Shown here: positions 34,503 to 46,008 of the stretch, one piece after another | Numbering within the stretch: the stretch's first letter is position 1 | How the letters are laid out: every line of letters begins with the position of its first letter | Source of the DNA: Chamaecyparis obtusa | Lineage: Eukaryota; Streptophyta; Pinopsida; Cupressales; Cupressaceae | DNA: 64,000 nucleotides | Assembly: GCA_027943335.1 (NCBI GenBank) | Contig: BSBK01006386.1 | Span: 558,001 to 622,000, forward strand | Direction: 5' to 3' | Notes under the pieces: generated by a model | The model's database searches: none | What the model was told of the DNA's origin: nothing | What the model saw: the letters and a program-made list of their open reading frames with translations, nothing else | Translations under genes and position numbers: made by a program

Positions 34503-35497
34503 CATCAAGAAATACTCATATTTTGACTTGAATCATAGAGATTCAACTCAGCTTGTGTAATCCATGAACTATCTTCAACTGGCTTATCTTTCCACTAAAC
34601 TAGGTATTCTGTGTAATCTTTTCCTCTTGTACTCTTTCTCAATCTACTATTCAAGATCTTCTCAATGTTGTCTTTATTCTTATTAGGATAATATAGATCA
34701 TATTTTATCTCATAATTTGATTAAAAGTACTCAAAGATATCATTAATATTGAATATGGGTGATATATCTATGTCCTCTAATAATTCCACTTCATAAGCAT
34801 TTCCACTGTCAAACTTCTTCAGAATCTTACAAGGTCCAAACTTCTTCATTTTCAACTTGTGGTAGGTACCAACTAGAAATCTATTCTTATTCAAATGAAT
34901 CATAACCTAATCTCCAACTTCAAAATATTTATGTCTCCTTCTCTTATCTTCTCTTTATTTATATTTTAGATTACTGTCCAAATTTTTTTTGACTTCATCA
35001 TGTAAAGTTCTCATGAAGACTACAAAATCCTCAGCTTCAGCACTTCTTCTTGTCTCATTAGATAAATATCTCAACTCTATGGTTTCCTTAGGGTGAAATC
35101 TAGTAACAATCTCAAATGGTGTCTTCTGAGTGCTTCTATTCATATAATTATTATACACAAACTCTTCTTGTGCCAAAAATAAATCCCAATTAACAGGCTT
35201 ATCTCCAACTAAACATCTCAACAAGTTTCCCAAACTTTTATTCACAACTTCAATATGTCCATTTATTTGAGTGTGAAATGTAGAACTAAACTTCATCTCT
35301 ATACTCATCTTCTTCCAAAGTGTTTTCAGCCAAAAGTAACCAGTAAACTTAGTATCTTTGTCTGAAACAATAGATTCAAGAAAACCATGCAATCTTACCA
35401 CCTCCTTGAAAAATAATTTACCTACATGTATTGCATTAGATGTCTTGTTAAAAGGTATTAAATGAGAAATCTTAGAAAATATGTCAACCACTACCAA
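34503..35497 (-). pseudogene. Element D integrase and chromodomain
   Basis: The integrase core (34955-35497) begins VVVDIFSKISHLIPF with the first catalytic aspartate. It has the second in VSDKDTKFTG and the glutamate in HIEVVNKSLG, so the DDE triad is present. WDLFLAQEEFVYN and KTPFEIVTRFH follow. After stops, FGPCKILKKF (34721-34903) leads to a chromodomain (about 34503-34690: NIEKILNSRLRKSTRGKDY, WKDKPVEDSSW). Integrase would join element DNA to the host chromosome and the chromodomain would bind histone marks. In-frame stops make it defective. Confidence 0.87.
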
Positions 35498-35799
35498 AAT
35501 AGAATCATTACCTCTCTAAGTTCTAGGCAATCCAAGAACAAAGTCCATACTCACATCTTCCCAAGGTCTATCAGGTACACAAAAAGGTGAATACAATCCC
35601 AAATTCTGACTAGTTCCTTTTAATGTTTAGCAAATTCTGTAATCTCTAACCATTATCTATACATCCCTATAAATCTATGGCCAAAATTAACTTTCTAAAA
35701 TTAGTTTCACCATCTTATCAATCCCAAAATGTCCAGCAAGTCCAACACTATGTTTCTCCTTTATTATGTTGTCGCTCATAGATCCTCTAGGTATGCATA

Positions 35800-36660
35800 A
35801 CTGAACTCATTATTGTTCCTTAGAAGATTTCCAAGGCTTTGCAAAATCAAGGTCAGTTTCATACAAACACTTCAAATCATCAAAACAAAGTACCTCAACT
35901 CTCATTTCTATTAGCAAATTTCTTCTTTGGCTCAAGGCATCAACAACTAAATTTGATTGTCCTTTTTATGCTTCAATGAAAAGGAAAAATTCTACAAGAA
36001 CTCAACCCACTTCATATGTATCTGATTCAATTTATTCTGACTCCCCAAATATTGCAAAGCTTTATGGTCAGTAAACAACACAAAATATTTATTCATCAAA
36101 CAATGTCTCCATTTCTTTAAATTAATCTGTAACTTTTCTTCCTTCAATCTCTACAATACTTGTCTGATATGCTCAAGATGTTCTTCTTTACTCTTATTGA
36201 ATATCAAAATGTCATCAAGATATACAATCACAAACTTACCCAAGAATATTTTTAAAACTTCATTCATCAGCCTTATGAAAGTACTAGGTGCATTAGTCAG
36301 ACCAAAAGGCATAACCAACCATTCATACAAACCTTCATTACTCTTAAAAGAAGTTTTCCATTCATCCCCTTCTCTAATCCTAATCTGATGATAACCACTC
36401 TTCAAATAAATATTTGTGAAATACTTATCTCCACTCAAACAATCCATTATGTCATTCACCCTAGGAAAAGGAAATTTATACTTTACTGTTATCTTGTTTA
36501 TAGCTCTAGAATCAGTGCACAATCTCCATTCTCCATTCTTTTTTAGTGCTAACACAGTAGGTACTGCACAAGGACTCAAACTTTCCCTAATCAAACCTCT
36601 CTCAAGAAATTATTTCACTTGTCTATTTAACTCAGTCTTTTCATCAGGTGTCAACCTATG
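35800..36660 (-). pseudogene. Element D reverse transcriptase and RNase H remnant
   Basis: RT (36151-36594) carries [52 protein letters not shown] and the catalytic YLDDILIF box. RNase H follows with YFVLFTDHKALQYL (about 36040-36090). Only about 20 codons separate the palm/thumb LKEEKLQINLKKW segment from this RNase H block, so most of the connection and the RNase H N-terminus are deleted. Stops occur upstream (near 36610) and in the RNase H part. Defective copy. Confidence 0.85.
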
Positions 36661-36801
36661 TGGTGCTTTATTAGGCAAACTAGCTCCAAGTATCAAATCC
36701 ATACAGTGAATTATACTTCTCAAAGGAGGCAAACTATTAGGTACATTATCAGAAATGATGTCATGAAATTCAATCAACAAAGGTTTAACCTTAGGTGCAT
36801 G

Positions 36802-37355
36802 TTATAACTCATCTTGTTTCTCATTTTTTCTTAGAATTAAAGAAAAGAAAATATTATGTTCTTTCATTTCTCTTGTAAACTTTTTACCATCAACCAAGCA
36901 TACTCTGACCATAGTACAATGACCTTCATCAAAATTTTCTACTAAAGGCAACAATACTTGTTTCTTCCCATCCATCCAAATAGTATATTGATTCAATCTA
37001 CCATCATGAAAATCTTTCCTATCATATTGCCAAGGTCTACCCAAAAGAATATGACAACAATCCATAGGCATAATATCACACACGACTTCATCATGATAAC
37101 TCTTAATTTTGAATTTAACAAGGCATTGTTCACTTAAAAGTAGTTTATGATCCTTTTGGATCCCAGAAATATGGTAAGGCTTAGGATGTTTCAATCTCTA
37201 TAACTGCAACTTTTTAACTACCTCTTCGGATGCCAAATTATCATAACTTCCACTATCAATGATTACCTTGCAACATCTGTCAATGATCTTACATTTGGTT
37301 CTGAAAAAACTTTTCCTCAAAATAGGTTCCTCATCAGCTTCTTCATTCTACAAGA
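36802..37355 (-). pseudogene. Element D aspartic protease
   Basis: The active-site segment VIIDSGSYDNLAS (near 37240-37280) has the canonical DSG. Further on are LKHPKPYHISGIQ, DIMPMDCCHILLGRPWQYDR and the downstream flap region. A stop interrupts it at about 37195-37200. It is cut at the CAAGA site (37351-37355) by element E and resumes at 44893 with the gag side. Confidence 0.83.
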
Positions 37356-37405
37356 TGTTGGCATTAAGCAGTATTGCCACTAGTGACAACACTTATTAAC
37401 ATTCT

Positions 37406-37728
37406 GAGTGTAAACCGAGAAGACAGTGTAAACCGAGAAGACAGTGTAAACCGAGCAGACAGTGTAAACCGAGAAGACAGTGTAAACCGAGCAGACAGTG
37501 TAAACTGAGAAGACAGTGTAAATCGAGAAGACAGTGTAAACCGAGCAGATAGTGTAAACCGAGAAGACAGTGTAAACCGAGCAGACAGTGTAAACCGAGA
37601 AGATAGTGTAAACCGAGCAAATAGTGCAAACCGAGCAGACAGTGCAAACCGAGCAGACAGTGCAAACCGAGTAGACAGTGCAAACCGAGCAGACAGTGCA
37701 AACCGAGCAGACAATGAAAACCGAGTAA
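37406..37728. repeat. 18-bp minisatellite in E 5' LTR
   Basis: About 18 tandem copies of GTGTAAACCGAGMAGACA, changing to GTGCAAACC in the later units. The unit length is a multiple of three with no stop in several frames, so long but meaningless repeat-protein frames appear on both strands. Confidence 0.95.
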
Positions 37729-37984
37729 CATCTTGTCTACCGAGTCACCAATGCTTACCGAGTTCAATACCTACCGTGTGATCAGTATGAACCGTGCCTT
37801 CACTTCTACCGAGTGCATGACGATGCCGAGTAACGCAGTGGACGCCGAGTATCAGAAAGTCATCGAGTCAGTGTGAAGGAACCGAGTAACCATATTTGGG
37901 CCGACTTAGTAGCACTTATGTTTATTTGTCAAGCCGACAAGCCGACAGTGCAATTGTAATTATAATTAATTGTTTTGAAACCTG

Positions 37985-37992
37985 TATATAAA
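37985..37992 (+). promoter_or_regulatory. TATA box of E 5' LTR
   Basis: TATATAAA about 620 bp upstream of the LTR end. The identical motif is at 44266-44273 in the 3' LTR. Likely drives element transcription. Confidence 0.6.
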
Positions 37993-38608
37993 CAATGATG
38001 TAGAAATAAAAGATATATGCACAAGAAATGAAATATATGATATAGAATAGAATAAGCGAATTGCAGAAGGCTTCAGAAGTATAAGATACAGAAAAGACAA
38101 ATTCATCACAGAAGGTGATCAGTACATCATCGAATCTCATTCAGCAATCCAGTTGCAAAGCAGAGATCTACTGTTTCATTCTAACAGGTGAATCAGTACT
38201 AAATCCTTTAACCGGGTAGACTTAACAGTCTTTGTATAAATCTCTTTACCGAGTGCATACTTCACTGTATGTTTGTAAATCCTTTAACAGGGTGGATTTA
38301 GCAATCCTTATTGCTCCTAACAGGGCAGATCATCGGAAGTGATCAAATTGTAAGCCTTAACCAGCCAACTTTATTCTGCAGTATTAAAGCTTTGTGGGTT
38401 TCATCCCCACCCCAGTTTTACTTTCTTTTGGAAGGTTTCTGGGTAACCAAATCCATGTGTCTTTATTGTGAATGCATTTTAAGTTTCATGCTTTCTGTAT
38501 GCAAAGGTTAAAAGTAAAATACATGTTAAAATTAGAAGAGAATTTGGAGTTACTGATTCACCCCTCCCCTCTCAGTAACTTGGTTAATTCCTGAATATTT
38601 CCAACAAT

Positions 38609-38620
38609 TGGTATCAGAGC
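38609..38620 (+). promoter_or_regulatory. Element E primer-binding site
   Basis: TGGTATCAGAGC, complementary to the initiator-methionine tRNA 3' end, two bases after the 5' LTR. Confidence 0.9.
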
Positions 38621-38672
38621 TACATTGGTTCTCAAGACAAAGCTTAACTAGCTTGAGCAAAGATCCAGGACA

Positions 38673-39866
38673 ATGGAGGTATTCAAACTGAACAAGGTGA
38701 TTGAAAATGAAAAGCTAGATCTGGAAATGGCCATAGCTAAACTCAAAGAAGCAAAAGAACATCTTTCCCAATCCCTGAGAAGAAGGAAGGAACTTGCAAA
38801 TCAGATGAATGATCAGAATTACATTGAAGAAAAGATTGAAGATCTTCTTCCCTCAAATAACTCAGATGAAGCAAACAATGCTATCAAAGAACTCCTAGAA
38901 AAGAATGGGTCTCTGCAGGAAGAAGTGAGAAAATTGAAAAGAGAACAAGAACTACACTCTACAAGATTCTGTGAGATCTTGGAATAGAAAAACAAGTTGA
39001 AAGATGAATTAGATGAAAGAAACATTGAAGTCCAAAACAAAACCCTTCAGCTAGAAAACCTAATTGATCAGATCTCTCATACAAATGAAGAAATTCTAAA
39101 TCTAAGTTCAGAAATAGAAAACACAAAAGAAGAACTAAGATCTGAAAAGGAAATCAATCTAAGATTGATGGATGACCTAAATGCTGAAAAACAAATCAAT
39201 GAAGGAATGCTGAAAAGTCAAGAAGACTTGAATCAGCTGTATGAACGAAATCTTCATAGGCAAAAAGGAAAAGCAGGACTTGGATACAAAGAAGAAGGCG
39301 AATCCTCTAAGCAAGGTACTAAAAGAAATCAAAAACCTACTTGTAATCATTGTGGTAAAATAGGACATACTTCAAATAAATGTTGGAACAATGAAAAAGC
39401 AGAATTCAATGGAAAATGTTATAGCTACAATCAACCTGGTCATAAAGCAAATGAATGCAGGGAAAAACCTAGATTCAGAGGTAATTGTCACAAGTGCAAC
39501 AAACAAGGTCACAAGGCATCCGAGTGCAGATCCAAGATATTTAATCCAGCAGAACAAATTGTGAAAGCAATGTTTGGATGGGACTACAACACCTGGTGTA
39601 GATGTCATTACTGTGGAGAATATGGACACATTGGCATGAATTGCATAAAACATCATCTAAGGAAAAGAGATACTACCATAAGATGTTTCAAATGCACTAA
39701 ACTTGGTCACATAGCCAGAAACTGCATGAATGCCAGTGAAATTGAAGAAGGAAAGAAGAATGAAGCAACTAAGGTCAGGAAACAGGTCAGACAAAAATGG
39801 ATTCCTAAAGCTACCGAGCAATCCAGTCCAAGTATTGGAATGGATGGCTCTACCGACTCAGACTAA
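38673..39866 (+). CDS. Element E ORF1: coiled-coil protein with five zinc knuckles (one in-frame TAG)
   Basis: ATG at 38673 is the first good start after the PBS. The frame runs 397 codons to TAA-type termination at 39864-39866, with a TAG at 38985-38987 (codon 105). Residues 1 to about 200 are heptad-rich, highly charged coiled coil. Residues about 225-370 hold five CCHC knuckles: CNHCGKIGHTSNKC, CYSYNQPGHKANEC (second Cys replaced by Tyr), CHKCNKQGHKASEC, CHYCGEYGHIGMNC and CFKCTKLGHIARNC. No gag capsid domain is seen, so it resembles only the nucleocapsid half of Gag. Probable RNA-binding/assembly protein (inference). The single stop may be a mutation or a readthrough site. Confidence 0.8.
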
Positions 39867-40282
39867 ATTTCCAAGGAAGCACTGGAACTGTACTCTCATA
39901 GATCAATCTCAAACAGTTCCAGAACCGAAATTAAAAGAAAAGTCTAAATCAGCATGCAAGATGCAGTGAGATCTCAGCGAGGTCGGTATAGTCTTCACCG
40001 AGCGAGGTCGGTATAGTCTTCACCGAGCAAGGACGGAGCATTATGAATTCTCGAGTTCACCGAGTTACGAAGTCTTTTCCGAGCAATTAATTCTTGGTGG
40101 GTGACAGTCTGTCAGAATTCCTACCCTAATTTGAAATGAGCATTAATGATAGAATTTTAAACAAAAAGCAAGTAATCGAACTCATTCTTCACCGTGAATC
40201 TTTAAGCACTTTGAGAGCAGAAAACTTCAAGGGCAACCCGGCGATTTAATACTCTTGCGAAAGGAATTTTCTGTGAGCTACC
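39867..40282 (+). other. Element E spacer between ORF1 and ORF2
   Basis: A 416-bp spacer containing a perfect tandem duplication of about 25 bp (near 39976-40025, GAGGTCGGTATAGTCTTCAC core) rich in the CCGAG word. No coding. It could hold a splice acceptor or internal promoter for ORF2, but I see nothing decisive. Confidence 0.5.
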
Positions 40283-43200
40283 ATGGCATCATCCAGCACC
40301 TCAGCGAAGAAAGGATCAGACATGTTAGTCCAAGGGGAGTGGAAAGCACCAGATTTTAAGATCGTGCCCGCAGTTGCAGCCGCCCTAGATCCGAACGGAG
40401 CTCAATCTCAGATTCCTCCTAAGGTACTGCTTATCAACGATATCCGTAATCATTTTAACTGTTCTATTCAAGAAATGGGAAATCTAGAACTAGACATTGT
40501 GCGTGAGGAACTATGTGTGGATGGTACTTTGAAACCCGAGCACAAACATCTGGAAGATAAGGGTTTAGTCCACATTGCACATCTTCCTCGAAACTTTCGA
40601 GATAAATGGGTTAGGTACATTCTCAGCCGAGTACACGATGGCAAGATTTGGCTTGAGCAACCTATTGAGATCACAAGAAAAATGATTCATCATGTTACCG
40701 GTCTTCCCATGTTGAACAAAGCGAAAACTACCAAAACCCTAGGTCGGACGGAACTAGAAAAGAAAACCCTAGCCGAGTGGGATGGTAGAGGCATGAAGGT
40801 TAGCAGCATTACCGACGCCGAACTGAAGTTTGGTACACATATCATTGCACACAAGATTTACAGTTCTAGTCGACAGAACAGTGTCTCATGTGAAGCTGTT
40901 GACCTAGCATACAAAGTGGTCAAAAACAATTTAACATTTGACCTAGCAGACTTATTGTTGAAACAGTTCAACAAGAACATGGAAAGCATCAAAACTTCCA
41001 AAAACAATCCATGTAAGTTTGGATCTTTGATAGTCTGTTTATTCTTCTATGTTCAGAAATTCTTCCCTTCAAAAGGAAAAGTTGTATGGAGAAAAGATGT
41101 GCCTGTACTTTATGAAATTAATGAATACATCGCAGAAATGGGTGAAAACTTTGAAAGCATCATGGATAATTATTTTGAGTCTTTCAAAGAGAAAATGAAT
41201 GACAGATTCCGGATTCCACAAAAGTTGGTGGAAGATTACAAAGATGATATCTGTTTTATGGTAGATTGTGATAATGTATATATTCAAGCAGTTAAACCAA
41301 GAACTGTGTATGCAAAACCTCTTCCTTATGAGGTAAATATTGATGAAACCAAGAACATTATTGAAGCACTTCTAAATCAGCCTGTCAATCCCAAAGCCCC
41401 ATATTTTGGAACATATGATGAAGCTAAGATGAGAATTGAACTAAGCATAAAGCTTCCATAGGCGGTAAACAAAGGAAAGAAAAGAATAGCTAAAATGCAA
41501 ATGATAACCGAGGAGAAAGAAGAAATAGGTGAAAAAGAAGAGGAAAAGGATGAGAAAACAGAGGAACCAGAACCTGCAAAGAAGAAAGGAAAAGTTTTTA
41601 TCACTAAGGCATCTGTGCCTCCCACTGCTGTGTTCACAAGGAGAAATACAAGAGGAAAGGCAGATAAGGCAGATAAGGACATAGTATTCAAAAGGCCTCC
41701 TCTAACCCTTCAAGAAAAGCTCAAACTCTTCAGAGATGGATCAGGATCTGGAGTAAGTAACATAAAATCCTTGAGATATGAAACCAGATCGGAAGCAGAG
41801 CAGAAGGAAATAGAAGATGCTATTGTTGAGAAGATGGGACAGTGGAAATACTCTCCTGAAGAAATTACCCCACAGGTTCCTGCAGTTCTATTGAATCCGA
41901 TAAGAATGAGATGGAGCAATGCAAGGCAAACTGTAATAGACATATTTGATCAAAACCTAAGACAGTTGATGCCGAGCCTGAACAATGATGAAGTGAAGAA
42001 GGCACTAAAAGAGAATGAAAACAAGATGACACTGAAGTTCAATACTTGTTTGATTTTGATCAACAATATTGAATCAGTTGTGAAGGCTGCAAAAGCCACA
42101 TGGAAGAACATTTACCACCTTCACCAACCGAGCATTGAAACTGTAATTATAAAGGATATTGAAGATGACAGCGATGAGCAAGAAGAAGACACCGAGGTAG
42201 ATGATACTGTAAGGATAGCAGCAGAAGTCATTGCATCCCTTCCTACCTCTCCAGTGAAAGTCTCTGCATCCAGCCCAGAGACACCTTCAAGCATGGTTGT
42301 GACAACTTCCACATTTGTCCAATCATCCCTAGCAACATCAGAGGCAGCTACCATTTCTTCTACCGAGCTACAGTCTCCTGTACCAGTAAGTTTTTCAGCT
42401 TTTGAATCATCAAGTGTAAATATTGTAAGTTCTCCAGTAGAAAGTATACCAGTGTCAATAGCCAGCCCTATTTTATCTACTATCACTACTACAAGAGCAT
42501 TAAGTACAGATAAGCCTAAGGCTCTACCGAGTATAAAATTTTTGGGTAAAAATATAGTTGAGGATATAGACCTAGACGAAGAGATAGAGATTCCTACTTT
42601 GGATTTTGCAAATCTCTCAGCAGACCAGATGCTGAATATAGGTGAGATCCTCCAAAGGAAAGCAAAACAAAAGAAGCTTAAGGAAGAGAGAGACAAGGAG
42701 TATCAAATCATTAAGGATGCTAAGGACATTTTGTCTGATGCATTAGGCATTAAAGTAGACTCCTCCCAGCATGTTTTGTTACAATTGGCAGAAGCAGTTG
42801 AGAAATATAATGAGGACTCATCCGGGACAGAGAAGTTAGTTGAAAGAGCCGAGAAAAGATTCAACAATAAAGTGCTTGAGCACATTGCTCAGCACATAGC
42901 TATTAACCAAGTGGAATTATCTTCAGTTTTGTCTAACACAGAGTCTATTTATTCGAATTCTACCTCTCTTTTGGCCAGACTATGCAATTTTGCCGAGTTC
43001 ACAAAGGATGTCAAAAATAAAATGAATAAAATGGATGAGGATATGAAGATTAGCATACAGAAGCTGCAACTTGAACCAAGTTCAAGCTCTGCTCATCACA
43101 TGAAAATTTCACATCTATCCAATATGCAGTCTGATCTATTGAAAGAAGACTCAAGGATCCGGTCCACACTGCTAGACATCCAACACATGATCCTTCCCAT

Positions 43201-43411
43201 CATGAATACAATGTATAAGCACATTGAACATTCCAGAACATTGATTCATGACAATCAGTTCTCCATAGCAGATCACATGATTGAACTCTCTGCAGAAATC
43301 CAAATTGCCATACAAACATGTAAGATTCTGCAAGAAAGTTGGGACAGAACCCTGGCACTAATAATGAAGGTACATTCTGATTTCTTATCAAATTTTGGAT
43401 TCTCTCTGTAA
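40283..43411 (+). CDS. Element E ORF2: large unrecognised protein (one in-frame TAG)
   Basis: ATG at 40283 (MASSSTSAKKGSDMLVQGEW) opens a frame of 1,042 codons ending at 43409-43411, with one internal TAG at 41459-41461 (codon 393). The N-terminal 390 residues look globular: LVHIAHLPRNFRDKWVRYIL, SRVHDGKIWLEQPIEITRKM, HHVTGLPML, CKFGSLIVCLFFYVQKFF, FGTYDEAKMRIE. After the TAG comes an acidic/lysine-rich linker, a Ser/Thr/Pro/Val-rich region (about residues 650-750) and a helical, partly coiled-coil C-terminus. I do not recognise it. No protease, polymerase or integrase motif is present. Element C encodes a collinear homologue, so it is a family trait rather than a chance ORF. Confidence 0.8.
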
Positions 43412-43654
43412 ATAAATTGTATATGCACCTTTGGCATTATCGTCAAAAAGGGGGAGATATGTATAGAAGGAGAGAGATGTATACTGTATAGATTTGTATA
43501 AGAAACAGTTAGCACATTGAAAGGGGGAGACAATGTATATAGCCCTATAACAAATAAGACAAATTTTGAAAAATCAAAATAAAACTCAGCATGATTCGGT
43601 GTATATAAATTTTGGCCAATAAGTGTTTTTGTCACTAATGCCAAAGGGGGAGAT
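43412..43654 (+). other. Element E 3' untranslated region and polypurine tract
   Basis: Non-coding with repeated AAAGGGGGAGA-type purine runs (about 43448-43458, 43519-43530) and the PPT itself at 43643-43653, immediately before the 3' LTR. Confidence 0.75.
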
Positions 43655-44887
43655 TGTTGGCATTAAGCAGTATTGCCACTAGTGACAACACTTATTAACA
43701 TTCTGAGTGTAAACCGAGAAGACAGTGTAAACCGAGAAGACAGTGTAAACCGAGCAGACAGTGTAAACCGAGAAGACAGTGTAAACCGAGCAGACAGTGT
43801 AAACCGAGAAGACAGTGTAAACCGAGAAGACAGTGTAAACCGAGCAGATAGTGTAAACCGAGAAGACAGTGTAAACCGAGCAGACAGTGTAAATCGAGAA
43901 GATAGTGTAAACCGAGCAGACAGTGCAAACCGAGCAGACAGTGCAAACCGAGCAGACAGTGCAAACCGAGTAGACAGTGCAAACCGAGCAGACAATGAAA
44001 ACTGAGTAACATCTTGTCTACCGAGTCACCAATGCTTACCGAGTTCAATACCTACCGTGTGATCAGTATGAACCGTGCCTTCACTTCTACCGAGTGCATG
44101 ACGATGCCGAGTAACGCAGTGGACGCCGAGTATCAGAAAGTCACCGAGTCAGTGTGAAGGAACCGAGTAACCATATTTGGGCCGACTTAGTAGCACTTAT
44201 GTTTATTTGTCAAGCCGACAAGCCGACAGTGCAATTGTAATTATAATTAATTGTTTTGAAACCTGTATATAAACAATGATGTAGAAATAAAAGATATATG
44301 CACAAGAAATGAAATATATGATATAGAATAGAATAAGCGAATTGCAGAAGGCTTCAGAAGTATAAGATACAGAAAAGACAAATTCATCACAGAAGGTGAT
44401 CAGTACATCAGTGAATCTCATTCAGCAATCCAGTTGCAAAGCAGAGATCTACTGTTTCATTCTAACAGGTGAATCAGTACTAAATCCTTTAACCGGGTAG
44501 ACTTAACAGTCTTTGTATAAATCTCTTTACCGAGTGCATACTTCACTGTATGTTTGTAAATCCTTTAACAGGGTGGATTTAGCAATCCTTATTGCTCCTA
44601 ACAGGGCAGATCATCGGAAGTGATCAAATTGTAAGCCTTAACCGGCCAACTTTATTCTGCAGTATTAAAGCTTTGTGGGTTTCATCCCCACCCCAGTTTT
44701 ACTTTTTTTTGGAAGGTTTCTGGGTAACCAAATCCATGTGTCTTTATTGTGAATGCATTTTAAGTTTCATGCTTTCTGTATGCAAAGGTTAAAAGTAAAA
44801 TACATGTTAAAATTAGAAGAGAATTTGGAGTTACTGATTCACCCCTCCCCTCTCAGTAACTTGGTTAATTCCTGAATATTTCCAACA
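43655..44887 (+). repeat. Element E 3' LTR
   Basis: A 1,233-bp LTR with about 17 copies of the 18-bp minisatellite (43705-43999) and TATA at 44266-44273. It differs from the 5' LTR at a handful of positions plus one minisatellite unit. Confidence 0.93.
43705..43999. repeat. 18-bp minisatellite in E 3' LTR
   Basis: Same unit as at 37406-37728, one copy fewer, with the same order of variant units. Confidence 0.95.
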
Positions 44888-44892
44888 CAAGA

Positions 44893-45974
44893 TCCTTCTT
44901 AGCATCAAGTTTTCACCATGTTTAGGTTCATTAGATAATTTCTCAACTTCTTCACAAGCCAAATTATTTATGCCATTACCTCCATTCTTCTTTCTAGAGT
45001 TAGTACATTCAAAAGCTCTATGTCCTTCACCACATTTGTAACAAGTACCTTTAAACCAATATTTCTCTTCTCTTTTTCCACTATTTATATTCCTAGAATA
45101 TCTAGTATCGCTACCTCTAGAGTAATTAACTCTTCTACGAGCAGGTTCATCTTTCCATCCTTTATCTTGTACTGCATTGTTAGATCTGCTACTTTCTCCA
45201 TAAGATCTACTTCTACTTCTCTAAAATCTACCACATCTTCCTCTTTGTCTTTGATCATGTCTTTTTGTTAATTGTTCTTCTTCCTTCGAAGAAAACTGGT
45301 ATGCTTCTTCTAAAATATCTATTTTAACATAGTTGATCTCATCTTGAATCGATGTCCTTAGGCTATTCAAGTATCTATCCACCTTCTCAATTTCATCATC
45401 CACATGTCCAGATCTGATATCCAATTTGTAAAATTCCTTAGTATATTCCTTCACACTAATGTCCCTTTGTCTCAAATTTTTCATTTTCCTCATCAAAATA
45501 GCTTGGTAGTGAGATAGAAGAAACTTCTTCTTCATCTTTCCAAGCATTTTCATCCATGTCTTGATCTTTTCTTTTCCCCTTTTCTATTTCTCAATTTGCA
45601 AATGATCCCAGCAAAGAGATGCATGACCTTTCAAATTTGTGACTGCTATCTTAACCTTCTTATTATTAGGAGTACCTTCATACTCAAAGTGTTTTTCTAT
45701 CTTAGAGATCCAATCCAAAAGTGGATCAGTCTCAATTCTTCCATCATAGCAAGCAACTTCAACCAAAGGTCTGGAGTTAGCCTTAGACAAAACTCTCAAG
45801 ATTCTTTCCTCATCCTCCTCAACTTCAGGTTCAGGATTAGGTTCTTCCTCTTCTCATCGCTAATATCTTCAAGATGTACACCTCTTCTTTGGGTTATCTC
45901 TACAACTTCAAGCGTAGTTGTAATCTGCCTTAACATATCCATGATAGCATTATCATTTCCTCTACCATGAACCA
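44893..45974 (-). pseudogene. Element D gag
   Basis: The likely start is near 45974 (ATG in the same context as relic B). Capsid coding has LLDWISKIEKHFEYEG and KGHASLCWDHLQIEK (45584-45799), then SVKEYTKEFYKLDIRSGHVD (45221-45553). A zinc-knuckle region follows near 45030, and MLRRIL sits next to the element E target site. Stops and frameshifts occur near 45570-45590 and 45850. The remainder (protease side) is at 37355 and below, beyond E. Confidence 0.82.
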
Positions 45975-46008
45975 TCTTGACAGTCAGGTTCCAGCAAGAT
46001 CATAACCT

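Larger units (their letters stand above)
37356..38606 (+). repeat. Element E 5' LTR
   Basis: A 1,251-bp LTR holding an 18-bp minisatellite (37406-37728), a TATA box (37985-37992) and CCTTTAACNGGG-type motifs near 38200-38330. It is exactly one 18-bp unit longer than the 3' LTR. Confidence 0.93.
37356..44887 (+). mobile_element. Element E: young LTR retroelement without pol, encoding ORF1 and ORF2
   Basis: E is 7,532 bp, plus strand. LTRs 37356-38606 (1,251 bp) and 43655-44887 (1,233 bp) start TGTTGGCATT and end TTCCAACA. The CAAGA duplication lies at 37351-37355 and 44888-44892. PBS TGGTATCAGAGC at 38609 and PPT AAAGGGGGAGA at 43643. The interior has two long ORFs, each broken by one in-frame TAG, and no protease, reverse transcriptase, RNase H or integrase. 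LTRs are nearly identical, so this is the youngest insertion of the nest. Termini and PPT context resemble Ty1/copia, which is the best guess for the enzyme donor. Confidence 0.93.

Noticed and set aside
37406..37728. Regular short repeats resembling a CRISPR array
   Set aside because: Units are contiguous 18-bp copies with no unique spacers, lie inside a plant LTR and occur in both LTRs of one element.
37364..37767. Long repeat-protein frames on the minus strand (ARFALS and LLGLHC repeats), and the same at 43663-44048 plus a plus-strand frame at 43673-44005
   Set aside because: They are translations of the 18-bp minisatellite, whose length is divisible by three, so several frames stay open by chance.
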